Program-made: the position numbers and the translations under genes | The notes under the pieces: generated by a model | Told to the model about the DNA's origin: nothing | What the model saw: only the letters and a program-made list of their open reading frames with translations | Database searches by the model: none | Shown here: positions 50,646 to 61,172 of the stretch, one piece after another | How the letters are laid out: each line of letters opens with the position of its first letter | How positions within the stretch are numbered: position 1 is the stretch's first letter | Assembly (NCBI GenBank): GCA_016714125.1 | Contig: JADJNX010000020.1 | Coordinates: 240,172 to 304,171 of the forward strand | Source: Ignavibacteriales bacterium | GTDB lineage: Bacteria; Bacteroidota; Ignavibacteria; Ignavibacteriales; Ignavibacteriaceae | Reading direction: 5' to 3' | DNA: 64,000 nucleotides

Positions 50646-50838
50646 TGTTATTTCAACTTTCAATTTATACCCTCTATCTGATATTTGTTGGAATAATTTA
50701 TACTCTGCCATTTGATAGTCACTTCTGAAAAGCGGAAGAGAACCGCACAAACCGATGAATTCTAACTGGGATACCCCACATCACTCGCCACAACAAAGAA
50801 TCATGCAAATCACCGGCGACATGGAGAGGGTTAAATGA
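50646..50838 (+). CDS. Small membrane protein preceding cusA (one frameshift)
   Basis: Reads as about 64 residues: an N-terminal hydrophobic helix (LSIYTLYLIFVGIIYTLPF) and a polar tail (GREPHKPMNSNWDTP, QQRIMQITGDMERVK) rich in His and Met. One T missing at about 50727 splits it. The tail ends TAAATGATAG-like, its TGA overlapping the cusA ATG at 50835, i.e. translational coupling, which supports a real gene. Not in any family I recognise; the role is presumably accessory to the pump. It begins just past the candidate sigma-54 promoter. Confidence 0.5.
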
Positions 50839-53800
50839 TAGAGAAAATTATTGATTGGTCGGCGAATAATCGTTTTTTCGTCATTCTCATCTATATCGTG
50901 GTTGTTGGTGTTGGAATTTATAGTGTTATTAATTTACCCGTGGATGCAATTCTGATCTTTCAGAGAATCAAGTCAATTTTTACGGAATGGATGGGTCGTT
51001 CGCCGGAAATAATTGGAGAATCAGGTCACCTATCCAATCGTTTCAGGGCTCAGGGATTACCTGATGTAAAGGCAGTTAGAGCTCTTCAATGTTTGGGATG
51101 TCTTTTTGTATTCGTGATATTTGAAGATAATGTCGATCCTTACTTTACGGACGAGGGTGTTGGAAAGAATGAATACTGTCCAGCAACAATTGCCCATCAG
51201 GTGTAGTTCCATCCTGGGACCTGATGGAACAGGGTGTTGGTCATGTATTTTGGCACACATTGAAAGGGAAAACCACGATTTAGGAACTTTGCGATCCATC
51301 CAGGACTGGTACATCAGGTATAAATCATCGGTTGATGGTGTTGCTGAAGTTGCAAGTATTGGTGGTTTTGTAAAACAATATCAGGTGGATGTAAATCCAA
51401 CAGATTTGCGTGGATATAATCTGACAGTCAGTGATGTCGTTAATGCAGTACAAAGAAGCAATAATGAAGTTGGTGGCAAGATATTGGAAGTGAATGATGC
51501 TGAATATTTTGTAAGGGGGCAGGGTTACATTAAGACGATTGAAGATGTTGAAAACACAGTTATCAGAGGTGGTCCAAAACGGAATTCCAATCATGATAAA
51601 AGATGTTGCCAAAGTTCAGTTGGGGGAGATATCAGAAGAGGTTCACTGGAGTTGAATGGTGAGGGGCAGGTTGTCGGTGGCATCGTAGTCATGCGAACAG
51701 GGAAAATGCACAAAAAGTAATTGAACGGGTAAAAGAGAAAATTACAGAGATAACTCCGGGACTTCCCGAAGGAGTTGAGATTGTAAGTTCATACGACAGG
51801 AGCACACCTCATACATGAGGCAGTAGGCACTTTGGAAAGAGCCTTGATCGAAGCCTCAATTACTGTTGCGATCATGGTTATGATTTTTTACTTCACTTCA
51901 GAAGTATTACACGAATACTGATCGAACTTCCCCATCGCAATACTCATTGCATTTATCCTGATGTATATTTTTAATATTTCATCCAACATTATGAGTTTGG
52001 GGGCATAATACTTGCAGTCGGTAATTGTGGATTCCTCTATAGTGCTCGTAGAAAACGCCTATCGTAATTTAGCAAAAGCCATTACTGAAAAGGGGACACT
52101 CACCAAGGAGGAATATGCAAAAATATCGATCGATTCCGCAAAACAAGTTGGTCGGGCGATCTTCTTCTCCGAACTGATAATTTTAGTTTCCTTTCTTCCC
52201 GTTTTTCTTCTGACAGGGCAGGAAGGGAAGATGTTTCAACCGCTGGCATTTACAAAATCATTTGCGATGCTTGGCTCGGCAATCGTTGTAATTTCGCTGA
52301 TACCTGTCCTGATGACCATGCTTATGAGGGAAATTTCAAACCTGAAGACAAGAACATAACCACAAGATTTTTAAGAGGCTCTACGAACCGGTAATCCACT
52401 GGGTACTGAAACATCGTAAAATTACGATTGCAATCAATCTTCTTGCATTATTAATTACAGTTCCAATGATTCTCGATACGGGAAGTGAATTCATGCCGCC
52501 ACTGGATGAAGGGTCCATTTTGTATATGCCCGTCACCCTTCCCGGTGCTTCAATCACAGAAGTTAACAGAATCCTTCAGGAACAGGACAAAATAATAAAG
52601 TCCATGCCCGAGGTACACCATGTACTTGGAAAAGCGGGAAGAGCTGAGACAGCCACGGACAATGCACCACTAAGTATGATTGAAACCATCATCCTGTTAA
52701 AACCAAAAGTGAATGGCGTCCCGGAATTACGAAGCAGGATATCGTTGCCGAATTGGATGAGAAACTTCAAATCCCCGGAGTCAGAAACGGTTGGACTCAA
52801 CCAATAATCAACAGAATAAACATGCTTTCAACAGGGGTGAGAACCGATGTAGGATTTAAAATATTTGGATCAAACCTTGATACACTCGAAGAATACGCAA
52901 TCAGGGCAGAACAATTGCTTAAAACTGTAGAAGGTGCAGCAGATGTAGTTGCAGAACGTGTGCAAAATGGCTATTACCTCGATATAAAAGTTAAAAGGGA
53001 AGCTGCAGCACGGTATGGAGTTAATATTAGAGACCTTCAGGATATAATTGAAACAGCAATTGGGGGGCAAAATCTTGGTGTGGTAATCGAAGACAGAATG
53101 AGATTTCCAATCCGTATGAGGTATGAAAAAGATTACAGAAGCAATATTGAAGAACTTGAGAATTTGATTGTTCCCGTTGCAGTATCAGGTGGAATGCCAT
53201 CGACATCCACAGGTATGAATACGATGAATGGTGGGAACGGTGGAAATTCAACCGGTGGAGGGATGTCATCAATGGGTAAAACCAGCAGTGCAAGCGTGAT
53301 CCCCTCTGCACCGGAAAGTTCAGATGACTATTCACTTACTGCATCAGATCAGAACGCAGTTACTTATATTCCACTTTCTGAACTGGCTGAAATTAAAACA
53401 TTGACAGGTCCTCCAATGATTAGCAGTGAAAACGGAATGTTGCGTTCCATTGTTTTTATGAACACTCGCGAAAGAGATATGGGAAATGTAATGGTGGATG
53501 CAAAGAAGGTTATTGAAGAAAATTTGAAATTGCCTGCCGGATACAGTTATACCTGGAGTGGTCAGTATGAGAGCAAAGTCCGCGCTCAACAAACAATGGA
53601 AATGATAATGCCGGTGGTGTTTCTGATAATTTTCCTGTTACTGTATATGACCTTAAAAAATTATGTAGAAGCAGGTGTGGTTATGCTCTCAGTTCCATTT
53701 GCACTTATCGGTGGAATGTATATGATTTATATCGTAGGTTACAATTTTTCAGTCGCTGTATGGGTGGGTTTTATTGCACTGTAGGGAATTGCTGTAGAAA

Positions 53801-54177
53801 CAGGTGTGGGAATGGTAATCTATCTGCATGAGGCATTGGACAGAAAATTACGCGATTATCATAAAGGCAAACGAGGTCCGATTACAAAAGAAGATATATA
53901 TGATGCTACGGTTGAGGGTTCTGTGCTCAGATTACGCCCCAAACTAATGACCGTGGCAACCGCCATGGTTGGGTTGATCCCTGTTATGTGGTCAACAGGC
54001 ACAGGAGCGGATGTAATGAAACCGCTAACTGCACCCATGATAGGTGGTCTCTTGACCTCTGCTGTGCATGTACTTGTCGTTACCCCAATACTATTTGCCA
54101 TGATGAAAGAGCATGCCCTGAAGAAAGGTACTCTTGACATTTCTAAAATGGCTGACTGGATGAAGGAGGCAGACTAA
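50835..54177 (+). CDS. cusA: Heavy-metal efflux RND transporter, CusA/CzcA family (frameshifts and in-frame TAG)
   Basis: About 1110 codons. N-terminal TM1 (NNRFFVILIYIVVVGVGIYSV), pore domain (FTEWMGRSPEII, DVDPYFT-like segment), DSSIVLVENAYRN in TM4 with the proton-relay acidic residues, second half with MPPLDEGSILYMPVTLPG, and C-terminal TMs (RPKLMTVATAMVGLIPVMWSTGTGADVMKPL), all typical of the HME class (Cu/Ag/Zn/Co). Six frame pieces and a TAG at 53782-53784 in IAL*GIAVETG. A Met/Gly/Ser-rich insertion sits at about 53197-53340. Its last base overlaps the next gene's ATG. Confidence 0.85.
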
Positions 54178-55371
54178 TGAAATTATTCAGGTATATGAAT
54201 TTAAGATACGATAGTCTTAAGAATTTACTCGTATTCATCATATCAGTTATTATGTTGCAATCGTTTTCAACTGCGCAATCACTTGATTCTTTGATCGAAG
54301 AAGCAATTACAAACAACCCGCAGTTAAAATCTCAACAATTCAAGATTAAAGCCTCGGAATTTAGAGCAGAATCCATCAACAATTATCCGGCTCCTAATGC
54401 TTCACTCGAATTTTCTCAGGTCCCGATAACAAATCCGATTTTCCCGACCCAGGCTTTATCGATTAATCTTGGGCTCTCTCAGATGTTTCCTCTTGGCGAC
54501 AAACTTGGTGCAATGACAGAGGTTGAAAGACGAAATTCTAAAATCGAGGGGGACAGTTACGCCGAGTATAAAGTGGATCTTATCGGAAAAATAAAAATGT
54601 CATACTACACTTTATGGCTTACTGACCGCAAAATTGTTATCCAAAAGAAAAGTATTCAATTCCTGGCAGATTTGATGAAATCCATGGAGACTGCCTTAAC
54701 AATCAATCGAATCAATCAGGTTGACCTACTTACTATTCAGAGCGAAATTGCATCAAGCGAGACACAACTGCTAATTCTTGGCAAACAAAGAGATGCAGAA
54801 AACTACAGATTAAATAGATTCCTCGGCAGGGAATTGGATGCTACCGGGATTTCAATTCCGGAAGAGTTAGAGGGAATTAATTTGACAATTAATCAGTCCA
54901 AACTTGAAAACCTTCTGGCAGAGATCAATCCCACACTTAAAAAAATGAATAACATGATCGAAATGAATCGTGCAATGATCGAAGCAAATGACAGGGAATT
55001 GATCCCGGATTTAATGCTGCAAGGTATGTTCATGGTGATGCCCCGGGGAATGATTTTGACTTCACAATCGGATTTGACAATGCTCGATTCCAAAGTGGAA
55101 TTCATGTATTCACTAATGGTCTCAATTAATCTGCCTTTTGCTCCCTGGTCAATCAACAAATACAAGGCGAAATCTCAAGAGTTAGCCGCAGGGATAAGCG
55201 GTATTGCCTTAGAACGGACAAATATGCAGAGAGAAATGGGCGTGAAACTGAAAGAAGCATTACAGGATGTTATTGATGGTTCAAATGAATTATTACATGG
55301 CAAAGGCAGATACTCAGATGTCACTCGCGGAAATCGAAATGATGGTCGGCGGAAAGTTGACGGATTATTAA
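54177..55371 (+). CDS. TolC-like outer-membrane efflux protein (CusC type; frameshift near end)
   Basis: About 398 residues. Signal peptide (LLVFIISVIMLQSFSTAQ), then two repeated coiled-coil segments typical of the outer-membrane efflux family (NNPQLKSQQFKIKASEFRAES, SLNLGLSQMFPLGDKLGAM-like segment). A frame slip near 55300 changes the last residues; the alternative frame ends YYMAKADTQMSLAEIEMMVGGKLTDY-like at 55371. Forms the outer-membrane channel of the CusCBA tripartite pump. Its start codon overlaps the cusA stop by one base, in operon with cusB. Confidence 0.8.
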
Positions 55372-55407
55372 ATGATAAATGGTCAGAAAAAAATCAGGAC
55401 TATAAAA

Positions 55408-56705
55408 ATGGAAAAAATTAAATACTCGTTACTAACTTTAATATTATTGACTTTTTATTTGCAGGCTGTTCGGAGGATGATAAACACAAAGACGAGAGAG
55501 ATAAAAAACAAACAAAGGAATACTGGACCTGCACGATGCATCCTCAAGTTAGAATGGATGGGCCCGGTGCCTGCCCTATATGCGGAATGGACCTCATTAA
55601 GAAAACAGAGGATATTAAGGAACCCGCAGCCGGTAATGATTCTGACATGGTCAATATGGTTACGCTTACAGGTAAAAAACAGGTCTTGGCGAATGTTTCA
55701 ACAGTGATGGTTTCCCGCGAAAAACTGAACAGGGAAATTTCAGTGTACAGTTATCTGGATTTTACTGAACAGAGCAGAAAAATAATTTCAGCAAGATTTA
55801 ATGGTCGAATAGAAAAACTTTATGTGAATCAAACCGGTCAATATGTTAAGATCGGCCAACCACTTTTCGAGATTTATAGCCCTGATCTTGTCCAAGCTCA
55901 GAATGATTTTCTTATTGCGTTAAATGGTCTTCAGCAGATTGACAACAGTTCCCTGGTTGCTGCGGCGAAAATTAAACTCGAACTCTTTGGGATGACGACT
56001 TCACAGATTAAACAAATAGAAGAAACGCGCAAAATACAGAATATTCTTACTTATTATGCTCCGATCAGTGGGACCGTTATTGAAAAAAAGGTACAAGAAG
56101 GTATGTATGTGAACGAGGGGACATCAATTTTTGAGATCGCAGAACTTTCAACTCTTTGGAACATCTCTGAGATAAATGAGAAGGATCTGGCTTTTGTTAA
56201 ACTTGGTTCCACGGTCAAATTATCCTTAAAGGCATATCCCCAGGAAGAATTCACAGGTAAAGTTACTTTTATTTATCCGGTGGTTAATTCTCAAACACGA
56301 ACTGTAAAGATCAGGAGTGAGTTTGCAAATAAAGGAGGAAAGCTGAAGCCGCAGATGTATGGAGAAACTCTCTTTTCATCATATGCAGGGGAAGGACTAC
56401 TGATACCGGCAGAAGCAATTATTTTTTCGGGTAAAAGAACTGTAGTTTGGGTTAAAGCCTCGGATGGTATGTTCGAAGGGCGTGATGTGAAGATTGGAAA
56501 GAAGTATGGCAGTAAATATCAGGTACTTGAGGGATTGGAAGAGGATGAAGAAGTTGCCGCCACAGGAGGTTTCCTTATAGATTCAGAAAGTCAATTAAAA
56601 TCCGGTTCGCAGTCAGGTCACCAGCATGGAGAAACAAAAACGCCTAAGAAGGACGCTCCTGCAAGTAAACCAAAAGACAATTCAAGCGGACACAACAATC
56701 ATTAA
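55408..56705 (+). CDS. cusB: Periplasmic adaptor of heavy-metal RND pump, lipoprotein with metal-binding motif (CusB type; frameshift near start)
   Basis: About 432 residues. Lipoprotein signal ending LLFAGC (read after bridging a T5 run), then a heavy-metal-binding domain with TCTMHPQVRMDGPGACPICGMDL (MHP and CPxCGM motifs). The adaptor follows: barrel-sandwich hybrid and helical hairpin (SARFNGRIEKLYVNQTGQYVKIG, YAPISGTVIEKKVQEGMYV) and a C-terminal domain. It ends in a His-rich tail (HQHGETK, SSGHNNH). The His/Met/Cys content fits copper or silver delivery to CusA. Confidence 0.88.
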
Positions 56706-56724
56706 TCAATCAATTGGAGAAAAA

Positions 56725-57087
56725 ATGAAAACAATTAATTATTTGAGTACTGTGATAATTCTGTTCGGCTTCCTCACTGTCGGGGCCGTAGCTCAAGGAC
56801 ATGATCATTCAGATTCGAACAATAAAAAAACGAAAAATCATGGAATGTCAGAGAAAATGGGGATGCACAAGGATAAAAATGATAAGAATCCGCTGATCAG
56901 AAATGGTGAAATTGATCTGAAATCAATCGACAAAAACAAGGATGGAAAAGTATATCAGGACCAGATGGATTGGAATGTAATAGCGGATGAACCCGGAAAA
57001 TGCCCGATCTGCAAAATGGACCTAAAACAGGTGACAATTAAAAAAGCGACAGAAAACCTCAAGAAAAACGGGTTCAAAGTTAAGTGA
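56725..57087 (+). CDS. Periplasmic heavy-metal-binding protein with CPICKMDL motif
   Basis: 120 residues, intact. Signal peptide (TVIILFGFLTVGAVAQ), a His/Met/Lys-rich low-complexity region (HDHSDSNNKKTKNHGMSEKMGMHKD in part), an EF-hand-like DKNKDGKVYQDQ segment and a C-terminal CPICKMDL motif like the CPxCGM site of the CusB N-terminus. Lies 20 bases after cusB. Probably a soluble metal chaperone or scavenger for the pump. Confidence 0.78.
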   Translation: MKTINYLSTVIILFGFLTVGAVAQGHDHSDSNNKKTKNHGMSEKMGMHKDKNDKNPLIRNGEIDLKSIDKNKDGKVYQDQMDWNVIADEPGKCPICKMDLKQVTIKKATENLKKNGFKVK

Positions 57088-57123
57088 CAATTCGAAATAT
57101 ATCGTAAAACAAAGACAAAACAA

Positions 57124-57680
57124 ATGAAAACATCAGTAAAATTCTTTTTACTATCCTCAATACTCCCGGTTATTCTGCTTTTAACAGGATGCACCAGGAT
57201 GAGTTCAAATCCTCAGGATGCAGTATCAGATGCATCTTCAAATTTCACAATTACCCCCACAGATAACCAGGCGGGGATTTTATTAGATCAAAAAGTTCAA
57301 ATTAAATTCGTCGAACCCGTTGATCCCGAGTTGGTGGAGAATAATTTCCATCTTATCTCTGAATTCGAATTTACTGACTCAAATTGCCGTTTTGAATCCC
57401 GAATGGATCATTCAAATATGGGTATGACAATGAAGGATACTTTAAAAATGCATCATATGGATAAATATCACGCTACCGGTGGAAGGTTCGTCTGGTCTGA
57501 TGGCAATAAATTATGCACTTTTACCCCGATTCATTATTAAAACCAAATACGAACTATATGATACATGTTGGGAGAGGCATGATGCACTCAGGAAATATGG
57601 GAAATATGGGAGGTATGGGTGGGCATGGTGGTTCTGTTCCGCAGGGGCATATGATGATGCATTTTAAAACAAAAGAATGA
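57124..57680 (+). CDS. Lipoprotein with Ig-like domain and Met/His-rich tail (frameshift)
   Basis: Lipobox LLLTGC (ILLLTGCTRM) follows a signal peptide. The next 100 residues form a beta-sandwich of the bacterial Ig-like/Big_5 kind (NQAGILLDQKVQIKFVEPVDPELV). It continues past a frame break near 57530 into a tail dense in Met, His and Gly (GRGMMHSGNMGNMGGMGGHGG, in overlapping pieces, and GHMMMHFKTKE), ending at 57680, about 185 residues. The tail resembles copper-binding Met-rich motifs. Role in copper/silver binding at the envelope is inferred from position after the pump. Confidence 0.65.
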
Positions 57681-57729
57681 TCGGGTGATCGTGGGCACCA
57701 TTAATTGTAAATCTAATAGCTAAACTCTT

Positions 57730-57779
57730 CCGGTATGCCCGGCGTCGTATATCACAAGATACGATATTGGGCATACCGG
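57730..57779. other. Long GC-rich hairpin
   Basis: CCGGTATGCCC pairs perfectly with GGGCATACCGG across 28 bases, which themselves contain CGTAT/ATACG. No T tract. It may be a terminator-like or REP-like element between two lipoprotein genes. Confidence 0.55.
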
Positions 57780-57829
57780 ATAATTATTGAGCATTAATTT
57801 AAATATCTATAACCCAAAGGAAAACCCAA

Positions 57830-58387
57830 ATGAAAACGATAATTCTGTTAATTGTAATTACATCTTTGCTTTTTGAAGGATGTATGATGGGAATGATGGG
57901 AGGCATGGAACATGGTAGTGAAGGTAATAAAAATTCACAAATGAATTCTGCCACAAAAGGAGGTTATTGTTTCACACTATAGTCTTGTTGCGGAATTTCC
58001 TGCGCCGGTGTTAAACGGTCAAGCCGATTATACACTTAACATAACTGACCGTGAGACAAAACAAAACACCAAGTCTGCCGAAGTGTGGTTTATTACTGGT
58101 GATGGAACCACCGGTGGTAAGTTTTTTGAAACAAAGCTCGATTTGAATTCTGCCAGCGGTATTCTGCTTCTTATACACTCGAATCAAAAGACCCAAAAAT
58201 AATCGGATTTAAAATAAGCTCAATTAACGGTGAGCAATTTCAGATACCGGTTGAAATTTCTCGCGAGCAACAAGCCATGATGGATCATAGTGAACACTCC
58301 GGAACCGGAATAATGGGTTATGCGCCATATATGATAGGCGGTGTTGTTATGATGGGCGGGATGATGCTCTTATTAATGAGTAGATAG
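57830..58387 (+). CDS. Met-rich lipoprotein with C-terminal membrane helix (frameshifted)
   Basis: ATG at 57830, lipobox LLFEGC, then a Met-rich start (CMMGMMGGMEHGSEG). After a frame break near 57965 a beta-rich domain follows (VLNGQADYTLNITDRETKQNT), and after a second break near 58165 the end HSEHSGTGIMGYAPYMIGG, MMGGMMLLLMSR, a Met-rich hydrophobic helix. About 186 residues. Likely an envelope metal-binding protein of the same locus; no family name can be given. Confidence 0.6.
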
Positions 58388-58508
58388 AGTTTGCGACTCA
58401 TTGAGAAAATATTAAATTTACAGTGCAAATAATCATGGATATCTTCAGATCTGAAGAGTATCCGCACCACCGGCATGCGGTGGAAAAATAACATAATGTC
58501 AAAATATC
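58388..58508 (+). promoter_or_regulatory. Leader region before the methyltransferase gene
   Basis: Contains a 21-base stretch (58404-58424) repeated exactly at 46801-46821, a palindrome TCTTCAGATCTGAAGA at 58442-58457 and a hairpin CCACCG-GCATG-CGGTGG at 58467-58483. Probably promoter and leader structure. Confidence 0.4.
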
Positions 58509-59288
58509 ATGAGTAACGAAGATACATCCATACACGATTTCGATTTTGGTTTGATTTGTGAATACTTTTCACATATCGAACGACAAGGACCGGGAAGCCC
58601 CGAGGCAACACTTAAAGCACTAAGCTTTATTAATAATCTGAATAATGAGTCATCTATCATAGACATTGGATGTGGGACCGGTGGCCAAACTATGGTATTG
58701 GCACAAAATGCTCCCGGGAATTTTAAAGGCCTGGACATGTTCCCAACTTTTATTGATCTCTTTAATGCCAATGCAAAAAAGAATAATTTGCAGGATAGAG
58801 TAAAAGGCATAGTAGGGACCATGATGGAACTTCCTTTTAATGATGAGGAGTTTGATTTAATCTGGTCGGAAGGAGCCATTTATAACATTGGTTTTGAAAA
58901 AGGATTAAATTACTGGAACAGGTTTTTAAAGAGAGGTGGATATATTGCTGTCACCGAAGCTTGTTGGTTCACCGAGACAAGGCTTCAAGAAATTAATTCC
59001 TTCTGGAACGACGCCTACCCCGAAATCGACGCTATTTCCAACAAGGTCGATGTAATGCAGAAGGCGGGATTTATTCCGGTCGCCACTTTCATTTTAGGTC
59101 AAGATTGTTGGCTTGAAAATTTTTACGACCCACAAAGCATTATTCAGGAGGAATTCCTAAAAAAACATCCCAGTAACGAAAATGCTGAAAACCTGGTTGG
59201 TGAGATGAAACACGAAGTTGAAATGTATAACAAGTATAAAGAATTCTACGGTTATGTCTTTTCATCGGCAGGAAGATTTAACTTATAA
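58509..59288 (+). CDS. Class I SAM-dependent methyltransferase
   Basis: 259 residues, intact. Motif I is SSIIDIGCGTGGQT (SAM-binding glycine loop), motif II-like FKGLDMFPTFI, and the acidic FDLIWSEGAIYNIGF segment of motif IV. The family includes small-molecule methyltransferases; the substrate is unknown. Monocistronic, with its own leader and a strong terminator, and located after the metal-efflux genes but with its own promoter region. Confidence 0.85.
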   Translation: MSNEDTSIHDFDFGLICEYFSHIERQGPGSPEATLKALSFINNLNNESSIIDIGCGTGGQTMVLAQNAPGNFKGLDMFPTFIDLFNANAKKNNLQDRVKGIVGTMMELPFNDEEFDLIWSEGAIYNIGFEKGLNYWNRFLKRGGYIAVTEACWFTETRLQEINSFWNDAYPEIDAISNKVDVMQKAGFIPVATFILGQDCWLENFYDPQSIIQEEFLKKHPSNENAENLVGEMKHEVEMYNKYKEFYGYVFSSAGRFNL

Positions 59289-59337
59289 AACTTTGTTGAT
59301 GTCAATCAAAAAACTGACACCTCTAATTTTACCCAAA

Positions 59338-59376
59338 AACGGCAATTTGTTTAATAGACAGGTTGCCGTTTTTTTT
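59338..59376 (+). terminator. Rho-independent terminator
   Basis: 8-bp stem AACGGCAA / TTGCCGTT followed by T8, after the methyltransferase gene. Confidence 0.85.
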
Positions 59377-59496
59377 GGTTTAAAGATTAGTTGGAATCAA
59401 TTCGGGACAACAACATCCTCTTTTTGAAAATTGTTATCTTTCAAAAAGTTTATGCTGGAATTATGCATTATTTCAACGAAGGTTGTATATTTGCAG

Positions 59497-59616
59497 AATA
59501 AACTATAAATCACACAACATAATAAACTATAAATCACACAGCATAATAAACTATAAACCGCACAACATAATAAACTATAAATCGCACAGCAGAATAAACT
59601 ATAAGTTACACGGCGA
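59497..59616. repeat. 24-bp tandem repeat, five copies, upstream of the Fic gene
   Basis: Five consecutive 24-bp units, each AATAAACTATAAATCACACAACAT or a close variant (last unit most diverged), exactly in register from 59497 to 59616. They end 38 bases before the Fic start and follow TATATTTG at 59486-59493, a -7-like element. Could be iteron-type or operator sites. Confidence 0.9.
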
Positions 59617-59654
59617 ATTAATCCTAAACCTAAATTGTTTTTGGAACTAAAAAT

Positions 59655-61172
59655 ATGCCATCTCCAACAGAAAAATTAGCAAATTCACTTAAATTGCTTC
59701 CAAAACCTTCAGGACAATGATGGAATAGCCATTTTTAAATCCTCAGAACTTTCAAGAACTCATAGAGAGCGTCTGCAAAGAAATGGATTCATCAAAAGAG
59801 GTAATAAAAGGCTGGTATATTTCTGCTAATCCCGCCGAGAAAAAGGCAGATAGCACATCATGTGGTTTACTGCGTACTGGAAATTTTGTGAAAATATCTA
59901 AACAAAAGATTTGGAAAAACTGGTGTTTATCTCCTGAGCAATCCTTATCCATACATAGTGGTAACTGGACAATTCCAAAACAACTTCTGGTAAGGTCAAC
60001 CAAAGGGAGTAACAATGTAACTTCTTTGGTTTTTGATACTTCCATTGTTGATGTAAATTTAACAATGCCTCCCAAAAAAGAAATTGTTGAAAAGGATGGT
60101 ATCCGCCTGTTCTCACTGGCTTATGCCCTGGTATCATGTACATCAAACTTCTTTATTAAAAACCCAATTGATATTCGGACTGCATTAACCACCATAACGG
60201 ATGATTCTGTGATTCTTGCAATTCTACTTGAAGGTGGAAACAGTACTGTAGCAGGAAGGATAGCCGGTGCATTCAGAAATATCGGTAGAATACGAATTGC
60301 AGATAATATTGTCCAAACGATGAAATCTGCCGGTTATGATATCCGCGAGACTGACCCGTTTTCAATTAAATTACAATTTACTATAACAGACCGGGATGTT
60401 TCACCATATGGAAACAGAATCATAATGATGTGGCAGCAAAATCGTGAGGCAATAGTTAAAATCTTTCCAAAGTCACCGGAATTCCAAAAAATAAAACGAC
60501 TTATTTGCAGAGTTTGGAGATTTCTATAAAACTGATGCGTACCATTCGCTATCAATTGAGGGTTACAAAGTTTCTCCTAAACTCATTGAACGGGTAATGC
60601 ATGGGCAATGGGATTCGGTGGGGAACCAACAAGATCAGTCTCATATAGATGCCATGGCAGCAAGAGGTTACTACCTGGCCTTTGAATCTGTAAAAAAAAG
60701 TATTAAAAAAGTATTTGCCGGACATAACCCGGGACAAACAGCCGATGAAGATCACAGTGAATGGTACAGGCAAATGTTCGCACCAAGTGTAACCGCAGGA
60801 ATATTAAAACCGTCGGATCTTGCCGGTTACAGGAATGGTCAGGTATTTATCAGTCAATCTGCTCATATTCCGGTTGGTGCTCAGGGAGTCAGAGATGCCA
60901 TGCCGGTTTTATTCGAAAATGCTACAAAACGAAAGTGAACCATCAGTCGTGCTGTATTAGGGCATTTTATATTTGTGTACATTCACCCATATATGGATGG
61001 AAATGGCAGGATTGGAAGATTTTTAATGAATGTCATGTTAGCTTCCGGAGGATTTCCCTGGACAACAATACCACTTCAAAAGCGTGATGAATATATGAGT
61101 GCTCTGGAAAAAGCGAGTGTTGAACAGAACATTCAAAAAGTTGAAGGTATGAGGTACCAAATTGGTACCTAA
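59655..61172 (+). CDS. Fic-domain protein with winged-helix-like N-terminus and inhibitory helix (frameshifted)
   Basis: About 505 residues. The N-terminal half (ELSRTHRERLQRNGFIKEVIKGWY, WCLSPEQSLSIHSGNWTIPKQL) resembles AbiEi-like antitoxin regions found in a family of long Fic proteins. The Fic core carries HPYMDGNGRIGR (HxFx(D/E)GNGRxxR, with Tyr for Phe) near 60989. Near 60546-60563 SLSIEG matches the inhibitory (S/T)xxxE(G/N) helix that blocks ATP placement. Breaks occur near 59710, 59870, 60525 and 60925. It would AMPylate a target when relieved. First gene of the accessory region after the tandem repeats. Confidence 0.8.

Noticed and set aside
52012..52359. Independent transporter genes within the cusA region
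   Set aside because: All fragments align in order to one RND protein; they are frame pieces, not separate genes.
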